Assembly (NCBI GenBank): GCA_030838475.1
Contig: JAUZFP010000104.1
Span: 1 to 41,768 of the forward strand
Length of the DNA: 41,768 nucleotides
Origin: Actinomycetota bacterium
GTDB taxonomy: Bacteria > Actinomycetota > Actinomycetes > Actinomycetales > Microbacteriaceae
Reading direction: 5' to 3'
A program made the translations under genes and the position numbers. Below are positions 32,182 to 40,506 of this stretch, piece after piece (within the stretch, counting starts at the first letter, position 1; the number at the start of each line of letters is the position of its first letter). Below the pieces are notes generated by a model. It saw only the letters and a list, made by a program, of their open reading frames with translations. It searched no databases and was not told the origin of the DNA.

Positions 32182-33150
32182 CTAGGGCTGGCGCGTGGGA
32201 TCGACAATGGGGCTTCCGGCGGACCGTCGGCGGATGCTGCTCCTGGTGCCCTCCAGCACGTGCGAGAGAGTGGTGGTCGCGCTGGTGGGGAGCGTGAGCA
32301 CTTCGAGCGGCTCCCGGGCTCCGGCGAGCACCAACTCGATCGGCAATCCCGTGTCGAACACCGTCACGCCCGGGAACTTCGCGACGGCGGACAGCATCTC
32401 GTCGGTCTCGCGGCGGTGTGGCAGGTACGCGAGATCACCACCGGCGGCCTCGGCGGCCACCCAAGCCAGGTAGTTGTGCATCTGGATGAGTCCATCCACG
32501 GCACGCGCGCTGCCCAGGAGCACTCGATTGCCCGGAACCGCGATCGGCCGGGCGGTGCGACGCACCCAGTCCAACCGGTGCGGTCTGACCCGGATTCCGC
32601 GATCGGCAAGGGCGGTCATCCGATCGTCACCGAGGCTGAACGCCGTCGAAATCTCGAGGCGCTCGCGGCGAGCCAGGTGCAGCATCCGGTTGCGTGCGTT
32701 GCCACCGAGCAGAGTGGAGAGCGCCGACTCGTGCTGATCGGGCCGGGTGAAACCGGTGCGCTCGAGCAACGCGTCCACCAAAGCGACTGTGTGAGCTCCG
32801 TCGTCGAGCAGCGTGATCCGGCGGGGGCGAAGTACCGATGCGGCGAGGCGGAACTGGCCCGAGAATCCATCCCCGATCGCCCACGTCCTGTGCCGGGAGA
32901 GCAACTCCCACGGGATGCCGTAGTAAGGCACACACTCGGCGAACCGGGCGCCCCGATCGAGCAACTCCTCGGCTGTAGCCGCCATCTGGGCACTACCGAG
33001 CCGCAGCGCGACCACGATGGGCTCGTCCTGAAGGGCTGCCCACTCCGCGGCGGCGATGAGCTGCAACGGAGATTCGACCCAGGCGATTGCTCGCCGCGCG
33101 TCCTGTTCCACGGGAGCCTCAATCCAGGTGGGAGGAGAAATGCTGTCCAC
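32182..33150 (-). CDS. Putative GT52/polysialyltransferase-like glycosyltransferase
   Basis: The 322-residue protein carries ESPLQLI (26-32), DDG (116-118) and YLPHRRE (242-248). An N-terminal '[ES]PLQ' motif, DDG and a 'P-H' motif before the C-terminal donor site are features of GT52 and of bacterial polysialyltransferase-like (GT38-type) enzymes. The assignment rests on these short motifs only. Membrane segments are absent. The GTG start lacks a clear ribosome site. It lies between the sugar-uptake operon with LacI (65-bp gap) and the hydrolase; a cell-surface glycan role is possible but not shown. Confidence 0.55.
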   Translation of the reverse strand: MDSISPPTWIEAPVEQDARRAIAWVESPLQLIAAAEWAALQDEPIVVALRLGSAQMAATAEELLDRGARFAECVPYYGIPWELLSRHRTWAIGDGFSGQFRLAASVLRPRRITLLDDGAHTVALVDALLERTGFTRPDQHESALSTLLGGNARNRMLHLARRERLEISTAFSLGDDRMTALADRGIRVRPHRLDWVRRTARPIAVPGNRVLLGSARAVDGLIQMHNYLAWVAAEAAGGDLAYLPHRRETDEMLSAVAKFPGVTVFDTGLPIELVLAGAREPLEVLTLPTSATTTLSHVLEGTRSSIRRRSAGSPIVDPTRQP

Positions 33151-33214
33151 CCACGCTCGCAGCCGCGCGTGACTCGAACATGAACGACGCCGATACGCCG
33201 CGTGAATTCGGCCG

Positions 33215-34237
33215 TCAGCTGAGGCGGGCCGTGCTGTTGCGCACGAGGAGTTCGGCCTTCGCTCGCAGCGACGTCTTCGACGGATGCGCTCCGCCCGCGA
33301 GTTCGCTGAGCAGGATGCGCGCTCCGCGTTCGCCGTGCTCGTAGGGGTCCTGAGCCATGGTGGTCAGCCCGAACGACGCGGCGAGATCGTGGTTGTCGAT
33401 TCCGATCACCGAGAGATCCTGGGGCACGCGTATCCCGGAATCGCCGGCCGCGAGGATCGTGCCGATGGCCATCTCGTCCGAGCTCGCGAAGACGGCGGTG
33501 GGTCGCGGCCCCGGACGCGCGAATACCTCGTTCATGACGTCGCGGCTGGCGGGGAGTGAGAAGTGGCCGGACAGCAGTCGATCCGCGGGCACCGCGATCC
33601 CCGCGGTGCGCATCGTGTCCAGAAACCCGCTCCTGCGGTCCTCGGGCACCCGGCGGTTGAGTCCCTCGTCGTCGTCGCCGCCCAGGTGAGCGATATCGCG
33701 GTGACCGAGGTCGATGAGGTGCTGTGTCGCGGTGCGTGCGACGCCTCGTTCGTCGATGCCGATGTGGCGGATGCCGCGGACCGGTCCGCCGATCATCATG
33801 AGGGGGTGCCCGACCGTCAGCAACTGCTCGCGCTCGCCGGCGGAGAAGTCCATGCCGACGGCGATGAGCGCATCCGTTCTCTTGCGCAGGATGGAGCGGT
33901 GGAAGACGCGCTCACGATCGCCACCGCGGCTCGCCAGGTTGTACAGGATCATGTCGTAGTTGGCTTCGCGCAGGGCGGCGTCGACACCCTCGATAACCGT
34001 CGTGTAGAACCAACGGCTCACGGACGGCGCGACGAGCCCCATCGTCAGGGTGCGACCGGATGCCAGACCGGACGCGCTCGACGACGCCACATACCCGAGC
34101 TCATCGGCGATTCCCTTAATGCGCGCACGAGTCGGCTCGGAGACGTTCGGGAGCCCGCGGAGTGCCCTCGACACCGTGGCGATCGATACCCCAGAGGCAC
34201 GCGCGACGTCATCAATGCTGGTCACGGCGTGCATCAC
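33215..34237 (-). CDS. LacI family transcriptional regulator
   Basis: The 340-residue protein has a LacI helix-turn-helix (SIDDVARASGVSIATVSRAL, about 7-26), hinge (SASGLASGRT, about 54-63) and a periplasmic-binding-protein-like sugar domain with VFASSDEMAIG and VIGIDNHDLA. It is the last member of the sugar ABC operon and likely represses it and the divergent glucosidase gene through the three boxes at 37968-38029. Release would be by an alpha-glucoside or product. The start is GTG at 34237 or the following ATG. Confidence 0.92.
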   Translation of the reverse strand: MMHAVTSIDDVARASGVSIATVSRALRGLPNVSEPTRARIKGIADELGYVASSSASGLASGRTLTMGLVAPSVSRWFYTTVIEGVDAALREANYDMILYNLASRGGDRERVFHRSILRKRTDALIAVGMDFSAGEREQLLTVGHPLMMIGGPVRGIRHIGIDERGVARTATQHLIDLGHRDIAHLGGDDDEGLNRRVPEDRRSGFLDTMRTAGIAVPADRLLSGHFSLPASRDVMNEVFARPGPRPTAVFASSDEMAIGTILAAGDSGIRVPQDLSVIGIDNHDLAASFGLTTMAQDPYEHGERGARILLSELAGGAHPSKTSLRAKAELLVRNSTARLS

Positions 34238-34313
34238 CCCATCGAGTGTGAGATTTGCGCTCTAGGTGGTGTCGAGCGAGTCAACTCTGCCATAGGCATT
34301 CGTCACACCGTTG

Positions 34314-35282
34314 CTATCCCTTCGTGGCTCCGGCGAGAAGTCCTCGCACAAAGAATCTCTGGAGTGAGAAGAAGACGATGAGCGGCGCGATGATGGCCAG
34401 GAAAGTTCCGGCCGACAGCAGGTACCACGTCGTCCCGTACGTTCCGGAGAGGTCGGTGAGCAGCTTCGTGATCGGGAAGTTTCCGCCCGATGTGAAGATC
34501 GTCGCCACAAGCAGGTCGTTCCAGACCCAGAGGAACTGGAGGATCGCGAATGACGCAATCGCCGGACGCGCCAGCGGCAGCACGATACGGAAGAAGATCT
34601 GCCCGTGGCTGGCCCCATCGATCCGCGCCGCCTCCATGATGTCGACGGGGAGCGCCGAGATGAAGTTGTGCAGCAGGAAGATGGCGAGCGGCAGCGCAAA
34701 CATCGTGTGGGCGAGCCAGATTCGTCCAAAACTGCCGTCAAGGCCGTTGAGGTTGAGGCCGGGGAAGACCGCCCATCCGCCGATCGTGATGCCGTTCGAG
34801 AACAGGCTGAGCAGCGGCACGAGCGCGACCTGGAGCGGCACGACCTGGAGCGAGAACACCGCGATGAAGAGGAGGTTCTTGCCCCGGAAGTCGACCCAGG
34901 CAAACGCGTAGGCTGCGAGCAGAGCGACCGCGATCGGGATGAGCGTCGCCGGAATCACAATCACCAGCGAGTTCACGAACGACTGGCCGACCGTGATCGT
35001 GTCGGTGAAGTTCAGGGTGTTCGTGTAGTTCTGGATCGTCAGATCGGGATGCGCGAAGAAGGTCCACCAACCCGAGGTGTTGATGTCGGCCGGCTGCCGG
35101 AACGACGTGACGAGCAACCCAAAGGTCGGGATGGTCCAGAATACGGCGATCACGATCGCCGCGATCGTGGCGCCCTTGCTTGACAGCCTCTTCTTCGAGT
35201 CGTTGAACGCGGCGCTTTCGGCGCGACGCGTTGCCCTCTCTACCCGGCGCGCGGAGCGGGGGTCAATGTCGGTGGCGATCAC
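34314..35282 (-). CDS. Sugar ABC transporter permease, MalG-like
   Basis: The 322-residue protein has six membrane segments. The EAA loop EAARIDGASHGQIFFRIVLP (about 223-242) contacts the ATPase. It is of the CUT1 family, which imports oligosaccharides. The GTG start overlaps the stop codon of the MalF-like gene (GTGA), giving tight coupling. No ATPase gene is in the operon, so a shared MsiK-type ATPase elsewhere is expected. Confidence 0.93.
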   Translation of the reverse strand: MIATDIDPRSARRVERATRRAESAAFNDSKKRLSSKGATIAAIVIAVFWTIPTFGLLVTSFRQPADINTSGWWTFFAHPDLTIQNYTNTLNFTDTITVGQSFVNSLVIVIPATLIPIAVALLAAYAFAWVDFRGKNLLFIAVFSLQVVPLQVALVPLLSLFSNGITIGGWAVFPGLNLNGLDGSFGRIWLAHTMFALPLAIFLLHNFISALPVDIMEAARIDGASHGQIFFRIVLPLARPAIASFAILQFLWVWNDLLVATIFTSGGNFPITKLLTDLSGTYGTTWYLLSAGTFLAIIAPLIVFFSLQRFFVRGLLAGATKG

Positions 35283-36424
35283 AGTCCCAACCTCTGCTTC
35301 CGGATGTTGTTAGCGTTATAGATGAGGAACGGCAGGATCAGGATGAACAGCAGCACGGCCTCGGCCGACGAGGTTCCGGTCTGGGGTGGAAGGTTCTGGA
35401 ACAGTCGCACCATCTGGTAGCTGAGCGTGCTGGTGTTGTTCTGGCCCTGTGTGGTCGCGGCAATGATGTCGTAGACCTTCAGGCTTGCGATGGCGATCGT
35501 GATCCAGGTGACGATGATCGTCGGCCGGATGCCGGGGACGGTCACATTGCGGAACCGCTCCAACGCGTTGGCACCATCGAGCTCGGCGGCCTCGTTCTGT
35601 TCCTCGGGGATTCCCTTGATGGCCGCGGAAAGCAGCACCATGGCGAATCCGGTCTGGCTCCAGATCAGGACCACGATGAGCAGTGCGTCGTTCAGTGGCG
35701 AGGTCTGCAACCAGTTGACCGGCGTGCCGCCGAACCAGACCACGATCTGGTTGAGCAGCCCGATCTGGGCTCCCTGCTGGTAGTCGTAGAAGAACTTGAA
35801 GATGATGGATGCGCCGACGAACGAGATCGCGACCGGCATGAAGACGAAGACCTTCAGGTATTTCTCACCCCGGGACTTGTCGATGAAGACCGCGTAGGCC
35901 AGGCCGATCGCGGTCGCGACGATGGGGGCGATGATCACCCAAACGATCTGGTTGATGAGGGCGACGAGGCCCTGGCTACCGCCCGCAAACACGTAGGCGA
36001 AGTTCGACAGGCCGACGAACTGCTGTCCATTGTTGGACAGGAACGCCGAAATGATCGTCTGGATCGTCGGGTACAGCAGGCCAACCGCGAGAAGCAGCAG
36101 CGCCGGCGCCATAAACCCGACGAGCTGTAACAGCGAACCTCGACCGCCGCGCGCCCGCCGATCGAGCAGGAAGAGGCCGCCACCAAGGACGGCCGCGAGC
36201 GGAACCAGCCACACCGCGTCGTTGTAGACGCCGAGCACCAGGACGATGATGGCAGGCACCCCGACCGCGACGACGAGTCGCATGATCGAGTAGCCGCGCC
36301 CGGCCCGAGGTGCCAGCTCGATGAAGAACAGGATGAGAGCCACCACTACGCCGAAGGCGGCGAGGATGATGGGGATCTGGGCCAGCGGGGGCAGTGTCGC
36401 CAGCCATTGGAAGAACGCGGTCAT
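35279..36424 (-). CDS. Sugar ABC transporter permease, MalF-like, with N-terminal extension
   Basis: The 381-residue protein has the CUT1 core with EAA loop (EAAELDGANALERFRNVTVP, about 285-304). Ahead of it lie two to three additional hydrophobic segments (about 15-88), similar to the extra helices of enteric MalF. It forms the channel together with the MalG-like protein. A strong hairpin separates it from the binding-protein gene upstream, while the downstream permease overlaps by 4 bp. Confidence 0.93.
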   Translation of the reverse strand: MTAFFQWLATLPPLAQIPIILAAFGVVVALILFFIELAPRAGRGYSIMRLVVAVGVPAIIVLVLGVYNDAVWLVPLAAVLGGGLFLLDRRARGGRGSLLQLVGFMAPALLLLAVGLLYPTIQTIISAFLSNNGQQFVGLSNFAYVFAGGSQGLVALINQIVWVIIAPIVATAIGLAYAVFIDKSRGEKYLKVFVFMPVAISFVGASIIFKFFYDYQQGAQIGLLNQIVVWFGGTPVNWLQTSPLNDALLIVVLIWSQTGFAMVLLSAAIKGIPEEQNEAAELDGANALERFRNVTVPGIRPTIIVTWITIAIASLKVYDIIAATTQGQNNTSTLSYQMVRLFQNLPPQTGTSSAEAVLLFILILPFLIYNANNIRKQRLGL

Positions 36425-36461
36425 GGGAAACCTTTCGAGTACGACGATGGACTCAGGGGTG

Positions 36462-36499
36462 AGCGTCGCCCGGGTCCAGCTAAGGGCCCGGGCGACGCT
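36462..36499 (-). terminator. Intra-operon hairpin between binding protein and permease genes
   Basis: A perfect 13-bp stem (36462-36474 with 36487-36499) extends inward by three more pairs, one of them G-T, leaving a 6-nt loop. There is no T-run after it. In sugar ABC operons such hairpins reduce read-through and protect the upstream mRNA, so that binding protein is made in excess of the permeases. Confidence 0.6.
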
Positions 36500-36510
36500 G
36501 GTGTCACTAG

Positions 36511-37872
36511 CTAGCTGGCGTTAGCCCACGCAGCCTGGATTTCTGCTTCGGCCTGAGCCTGAGGCATACCGTTCGTCCAGTCAACGATGCCCTTCCAGAA
36601 GGCGTTCTCCACGACGGTCGGCATCGCGTCATCCGCACCGAACCGGAACGTGGTGTTCGGGTCCTGAAGCGTCTTGATCGCGCTCTGGAGCAGCGGGTCC
36701 TTCTCGTTCGACGCATCCACGCCCTTGTTGGCGCTAATGAACGAACCGTTCTGGACGGTGATCAGGCTGTTCGCCCAGGCTGCGCTCGACAGGTAGGTCA
36801 TGACCTTCTGGGTCGCGGCCTTCGAGTCGAATGCGGCGGCGAAGTCGCCACCACCGACCACGGCGTTGGAACCGGCCTTGACGGACGGCAGGGCGAATGC
36901 CCAGACGTCACCGGTCGGACCGACCTTCGGGATTGCCCCACCCTTGGTCTTCGTGGTCGAGAAGTTCGCCTCGAGGAAGGTGGCCTGGTTGGTCATCGCG
37001 CACGAACCATCCGCAACCTTCGCTGCTACGTCTGCGAATGCCGTCGAGTTAATCGAAGCGACGTTGCCGAACCCGGCGTTCACGTACTTCGGGTTCTGCA
37101 GGATCTGGCCGAGAAGGGTGAACGCCTTGTCGATCGAGGCATCCGTGAACTTCGTCTTGCCCTTGACCCACGAGTCGTAGGTGCTTGGGCCGGCGGAGCT
37201 GAGCACAACTTCCGCGAGGAAGTCGGCGCCCGGCCATCCGGAGGCCGTACCGGAGTTGAAGCCGGCGCAGAACGGAGCGGCGCCCGTCGTGGACTGAATC
37301 TTGCCGAGGTCGGAGACGAGGTCGGCATACGTCTTTGGTACGTCGACGCCCCACTTCTTGAAGTCGGCCGGTGTGTACCAGATGTAGCCCTTGACGTTCG
37401 CGTCGAGCGGCGTGCCGTACATCTTGCCGCCGCTGGTGACGTAACCCTGCCAGTCGGTCGAGAAGTTCTTCTTGACGCTCGCTTCGGTCGCGGCGCTGAC
37501 CGTGGTTACTTTTCCGGTCGAGATCGCTGCGGACAGCAGGCCGGGCTGAGGGAACATGCCGATGTTCGGCAGGTCTGACCCCTGGATCTTGGTGGCGATG
37601 TTCGAGGTGAAGTTTCCATCACCCGTGTACTTGATGGTGATGTTGTTCGCCTTGCCCCAGGCCGCCCACGAGGCGTTGAGCTCGGTTGCCTCCGTGCCGG
37701 TGTCCGGACCGTAGATCGTCACGGTCTGCTGACCGGTCGTTCCCGTGCCACTACTGCTTCCAGGATTTGCTGTGGTGCAACCCGCAAGCGCGATGGTTCC
37801 GACTGCGGTTACCGCGAGTGCCGCGAGAGTGCGGCGGCGGGCGGAGGGAGAAAACACTCGTTGTGCTGTCAA
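36511..37872 (-). CDS. Sugar-binding lipoprotein of ABC transporter
   Basis: The 453-residue precursor has a signal peptide with lipobox LAGC (29-32, lipidated Cys32). The mature protein begins with a Ser/Gly/Thr linker and then shows the cluster B (MalE-like) binding-protein fold: VTIYGPDTGTEATELNASW, ADFKKWGVDVPKTYADL and AAFDSKAATQKVMTYLSS. It captures an oligosaccharide outside the cell and delivers it to the MalF/MalG-like permeases. The TTG start at 37872 has AAAGAGGAG 7 nt upstream. The glucosidase encoded divergently suggests alpha-glucosides as substrate. Confidence 0.93.
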   Translation of the reverse strand: MTAQRVFSPSARRRTLAALAVTAVGTIALAGCTTANPGSSSGTGTTGQQTVTIYGPDTGTEATELNASWAAWGKANNITIKYTGDGNFTSNIATKIQGSDLPNIGMFPQPGLLSAAISTGKVTTVSAATEASVKKNFSTDWQGYVTSGGKMYGTPLDANVKGYIWYTPADFKKWGVDVPKTYADLVSDLGKIQSTTGAAPFCAGFNSGTASGWPGADFLAEVVLSSAGPSTYDSWVKGKTKFTDASIDKAFTLLGQILQNPKYVNAGFGNVASINSTAFADVAAKVADGSCAMTNQATFLEANFSTTKTKGGAIPKVGPTGDVWAFALPSVKAGSNAVVGGGDFAAAFDSKAATQKVMTYLSSAAWANSLITVQNGSFISANKGVDASNEKDPLLQSAIKTLQDPNTTFRFGADDAMPTVVENAFWKGIVDWTNGMPQAQAEAEIQAAWANAS

Positions 37873-37943
37873 CTTCGAACTCCTCTTTGAGTTGACACAT
37901 GCCGCCGAGGGCGGGGGTGCGTGCTCGGCGCTGTGTTCAGCCG

Positions 37944-37972
37944 AAGTTACCGTCCCTGCCCCAGTTATGCAA
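37944..37972 (-). promoter_or_regulatory. Promoter of the sugar ABC operon
   Basis: On the minus strand TTGCAT (37972-37967) and TAACTT (37949-37944) are separated by 17 bp. The -35 overlaps LacI box 1. The leader would be about 65 nt long with AAAGAGGAG before the TTG start. Confidence 0.55.
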
Positions 37973-37981
37973 GCGCTTTAC
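37968..37981. promoter_or_regulatory. LacI-type operator 1
   Basis: TGCAAGCGCTTTAC fits the LacI-family pattern TGnAAnCGnTTnCA at ten of twelve fixed-or-core positions and contains the palindrome AAGCGCTT. It overlaps the -35 box of the sugar ABC operon. Confidence 0.6.
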
Positions 37982-37994
37982 GTAAACGCTTACA
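37981..37994. promoter_or_regulatory. LacI-type operator 2
   Basis: CGTAAACGCTTACA matches TGnAAnCGnTTnCA except for the first base. Its centre is 13 bp from that of box 1. Confidence 0.65.
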
Positions 37995-38015
37995 TTCCGT
38001 AATATCTGCGTTTTA

Positions 38016-38029
38016 CGAAATCGCTTACA
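38016..38029. promoter_or_regulatory. LacI-type operator 3
   Basis: CGAAATCGCTTACA matches TGnAAnCGnTTnCA except for the first base. It lies between the -35 region and the -10 box (TATACA, 38036-38041) of the glucosidase gene, where a bound repressor would block it. Its centre is 35 bp from that of box 2. Confidence 0.65.
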
Positions 38030-38035
38030 TTGCGA

Positions 38036-38041
38036 TATACA
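38036..38041 (+). promoter_or_regulatory. Putative -10 box of leaderless glucosidase gene
   Basis: TATACA lies 7 nt before the ATG at 38049, with TTACGA (38013-38018) at 17-bp spacing as a poor -35. Confidence 0.45.
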
Positions 38042-38048
38042 TTTCACA

Positions 38049-39713
38049 ATGAATTCGCAATCCGCAGCGCTCTCCTCAGCCACTCCGAGGCTCGAGAGCA
38101 TACGATCCCCCCGCCAGTGGTGGAAAGACGCCGTCATTTACCAGATCTATCCGAGGTCGTTCGCGGACTCGAACGGCGATGGAATCGGCGATCTCGCCGG
38201 TATCACCGTACACCTCGACTACCTCGCGGGACTCAGCATCGACGCCATCTGGTTGTCGCCGTTCTACGTCTCGCCGCAGGCCGACGCGGGCTATGACGTT
38301 GCGGATTATCGACAGGTCGACCCGCTCTTTGGCACGCTCGAGGACTTCGACGTGATGCTCGCTGCTGCGCACGCGAGGGACCTGCGAGTGATTGTCGACG
38401 TCGTACCGAATCACACGTCGACTGCACATGACTGGTTTGCTGCGGCCCTCGCGGCCGGAGCGGGAAGCCCCGCGCGGGCGCGGTACATCTTTCGCGATGG
38501 CGCCGGGGAGTCGGGCGAGAATCCTCCGAACAACTGGCAGTCGCTCTTCGGCGGTCCGGCGTGGACCAGGGCAGCCGACGGTGAGTGGTACCTCCACCTG
38601 TTCGACTCGAGCCAGCCCGATCTGAACTGGCGGCATCCAGATGTTCTCGAGGAGTTCGACAGCATTCTGCGGTTCTGGCTGGACCGAGGAGTCGACGGTT
38701 TCCGTGTGGATGTTGCCCACGGTCTCATCAAGCACGATGACCTGCCCGATCACGACTTCGATGCTCCCTTCGAAGGCACAGGCAACTTTGGCCCGATGTG
38801 GGACCAGGATGACGTTCACGCCATCTACCAACGCTGGAACGGTGTGCTCGCCGAGTACGGCGGCGAGCGGATCATGGTCGCGGAGGCGTGGGTTTCGCCG
38901 CCGGAGCGCCTCAGCCGCTACGTGCGTGCCGATGAGATGCAGCAGGCGTTCAACTTCGAGTTCATGACGGTGGGGTGGGACGCAACTGGACTCCGACGCT
39001 CGATCGACGCTGCTCGAGCCATCACGGGCGAGGTCGGGGCCACGACCACGTGGGTCATGTCCAACCATGACGTGGTTCGACACGTGTCCCGACTCGGGCT
39101 TCCGGATCCGACGTCCTGGCCGAAGGGGATCAGCGCGAGCGACGCTCAGCCCGACTACCGACTGGGGCTGGCCAGGGCGAGGGCAATGACACTACTGGTG
39201 CTTGCGCTTCCGGGCTCCGCGTACGTCTTTGAAGGCGAAGAGCTCGGGCTGCCCGACCACACGACGCTCCGCGATGAAGATCGGATGGATCCGGGCTTCT
39301 TCAGAAGTGGCGGCCGGGATGTCGGGCGCGATGGCTGCCGCATCCCGCTGCCGTGGTCAGGAAGCGAACCCGGATTTGGCTTCGGCCCGACCGATAAGAC
39401 CTGGCTGCCCCAGCCCGTCGAGTTCGGCGAGCTCGCGGTCGATCGTCAGGACGGCGTCGCTGGATCGACCCTCGAGCTCTACCGCGCGGCGCTCGCGCTG
39501 CGACGCGGTAGAGCTCTCGGTGCCGGCGACCTGACCTGGCACGTGTCGACGCCAACCGTTTTGCACTTCTCGAACTCGGGAGTGCGCGTCGTGGTGAACT
39601 TCGGCCACAGCCCGCTCCCGCTACCCCACGGGCTCGAGTTGATTCTCTCGAGCGGGCCGGGTGCGGTGGTCGCGGGCGGACTGCAGCCGAATCACGCGGT
39701 GTGGTTGGTCTAG
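38049..39713 (+). CDS. GH13 alpha-glucosidase (oligo-1,6-glucosidase-like)
   Basis: The 554-residue enzyme has the GH13 regions: DVVPNHTS (117-124), GFRVDVAHGL with nucleophile Asp221, AEAW with acid/base Glu279, and SNHDVVRH with Asp341. QPDLNW (189-194) is typical of the alpha-glucosidase subfamilies that cut small oligosaccharides from the non-reducing end. A C-terminal beta domain ends the protein. With no signal peptide it works inside the cell on sugar brought in by the divergent ABC system. Three LacI boxes lie in the shared promoter region. The ATG stands directly behind a -10 box. Confidence 0.94.
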   Translation: MNSQSAALSSATPRLESIRSPRQWWKDAVIYQIYPRSFADSNGDGIGDLAGITVHLDYLAGLSIDAIWLSPFYVSPQADAGYDVADYRQVDPLFGTLEDFDVMLAAAHARDLRVIVDVVPNHTSTAHDWFAAALAAGAGSPARARYIFRDGAGESGENPPNNWQSLFGGPAWTRAADGEWYLHLFDSSQPDLNWRHPDVLEEFDSILRFWLDRGVDGFRVDVAHGLIKHDDLPDHDFDAPFEGTGNFGPMWDQDDVHAIYQRWNGVLAEYGGERIMVAEAWVSPPERLSRYVRADEMQQAFNFEFMTVGWDATGLRRSIDAARAITGEVGATTTWVMSNHDVVRHVSRLGLPDPTSWPKGISASDAQPDYRLGLARARAMTLLVLALPGSAYVFEGEELGLPDHTTLRDEDRMDPGFFRSGGRDVGRDGCRIPLPWSGSEPGFGFGPTDKTWLPQPVEFGELAVDRQDGVAGSTLELYRAALALRRGRALGAGDLTWHVSTPTVLHFSNSGVRVVVNFGHSPLPLPHGLELILSSGPGAVVAGGLQPNHAVWLV

Positions 39714-39726
39714 GAAGACGCGTTCG

Positions 39727-40506
39727 CTAGACCGACCGTTGATAGGCGCTGAACGCCCTCGTCGCGAGCCAGGTCATCACCACCACGAGTGCGGCGAGCA
39801 GGCCGAGATTCGCCCAAATTGCTGGCCAGTCCGGTGAATTCTGCAACGCATCGCGCCCCGCGATCACCGACCACTCGAACGGGTTGAACTTCGCGATGTT
39901 CTGCACCCAGGTCGGTGAAAGCGTGGTGTCCATGATCGCCGAGCTCAGGAACATCAACGGGAACGCGAGAACTTGAGAAATTGCGATGAGTGCGGTCTGC
40001 TGCCGCGCGAGAAGCGCGATCGCGTTGGAAAGCGCTGCGAACACGAACGTGATCAGCACGGCAGACAGCAGCAGGATGAGAATCCCGACAACACCGCCAC
40101 CGAACCGTGCGCCCGCAAGCCACGCAACTCCTAGTACGACGAGCGTCTGGATGACCGTGAGCACCGCCTGGTAGAGCATGTTCGCGACAATCAGACCGCC
40201 ACGGGACGTCGGCGAGGTGAGGAACCGATCCATCACGCCGCGATCCATGTCCTGGATGTACGAGGTGCCAGCCCAGGCGGCGCCGAACAGCGCCATCATC
40301 ATGACGATTCCGGGCGTGAGGAACTCCAGGTAGTTGCTGCCCCCGCCGAAGCCCGGGATGTCGACGACCGACTTGAACAGCGCCCCGAAGAGGAGCAGCC
40401 AGATGATCGGCTGGATGAGGTTCATGACCAGGTAGGCCGGCATCCGCATGAACCCGCGGAGCTGGCGTGCGGTCAGTAGGCCCGTCTGGGCAATTGCGGT
40501 GGTCAT
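39727..40506 (-). CDS. ABC-2 type exporter permease, DrrB-like
   Basis: The 259-residue protein has six membrane segments and the ABC-2 signature around LAFPLMFLSSAIMDTTLSP, as in daunorubicin exporter DrrB. It is the membrane partner of the ATPase whose stop codon it overlaps by 4 bp (ATGA). Drugs, lipids or antibiotics are typical cargo; the actual substrate is unknown. It is convergent with the glucosidase gene, 13 bp away. Confidence 0.9.
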   Translation of the reverse strand: MTTAIAQTGLLTARQLRGFMRMPAYLVMNLIQPIIWLLLFGALFKSVVDIPGFGGGSNYLEFLTPGIVMMMALFGAAWAGTSYIQDMDRGVMDRFLTSPTSRGGLIVANMLYQAVLTVIQTLVVLGVAWLAGARFGGGVVGILILLLSAVLITFVFAALSNAIALLARQQTALIAISQVLAFPLMFLSSAIMDTTLSPTWVQNIAKFNPFEWSVIAGRDALQNSPDWPAIWANLGLLAALVVVMTWLATRAFSAYQRSV

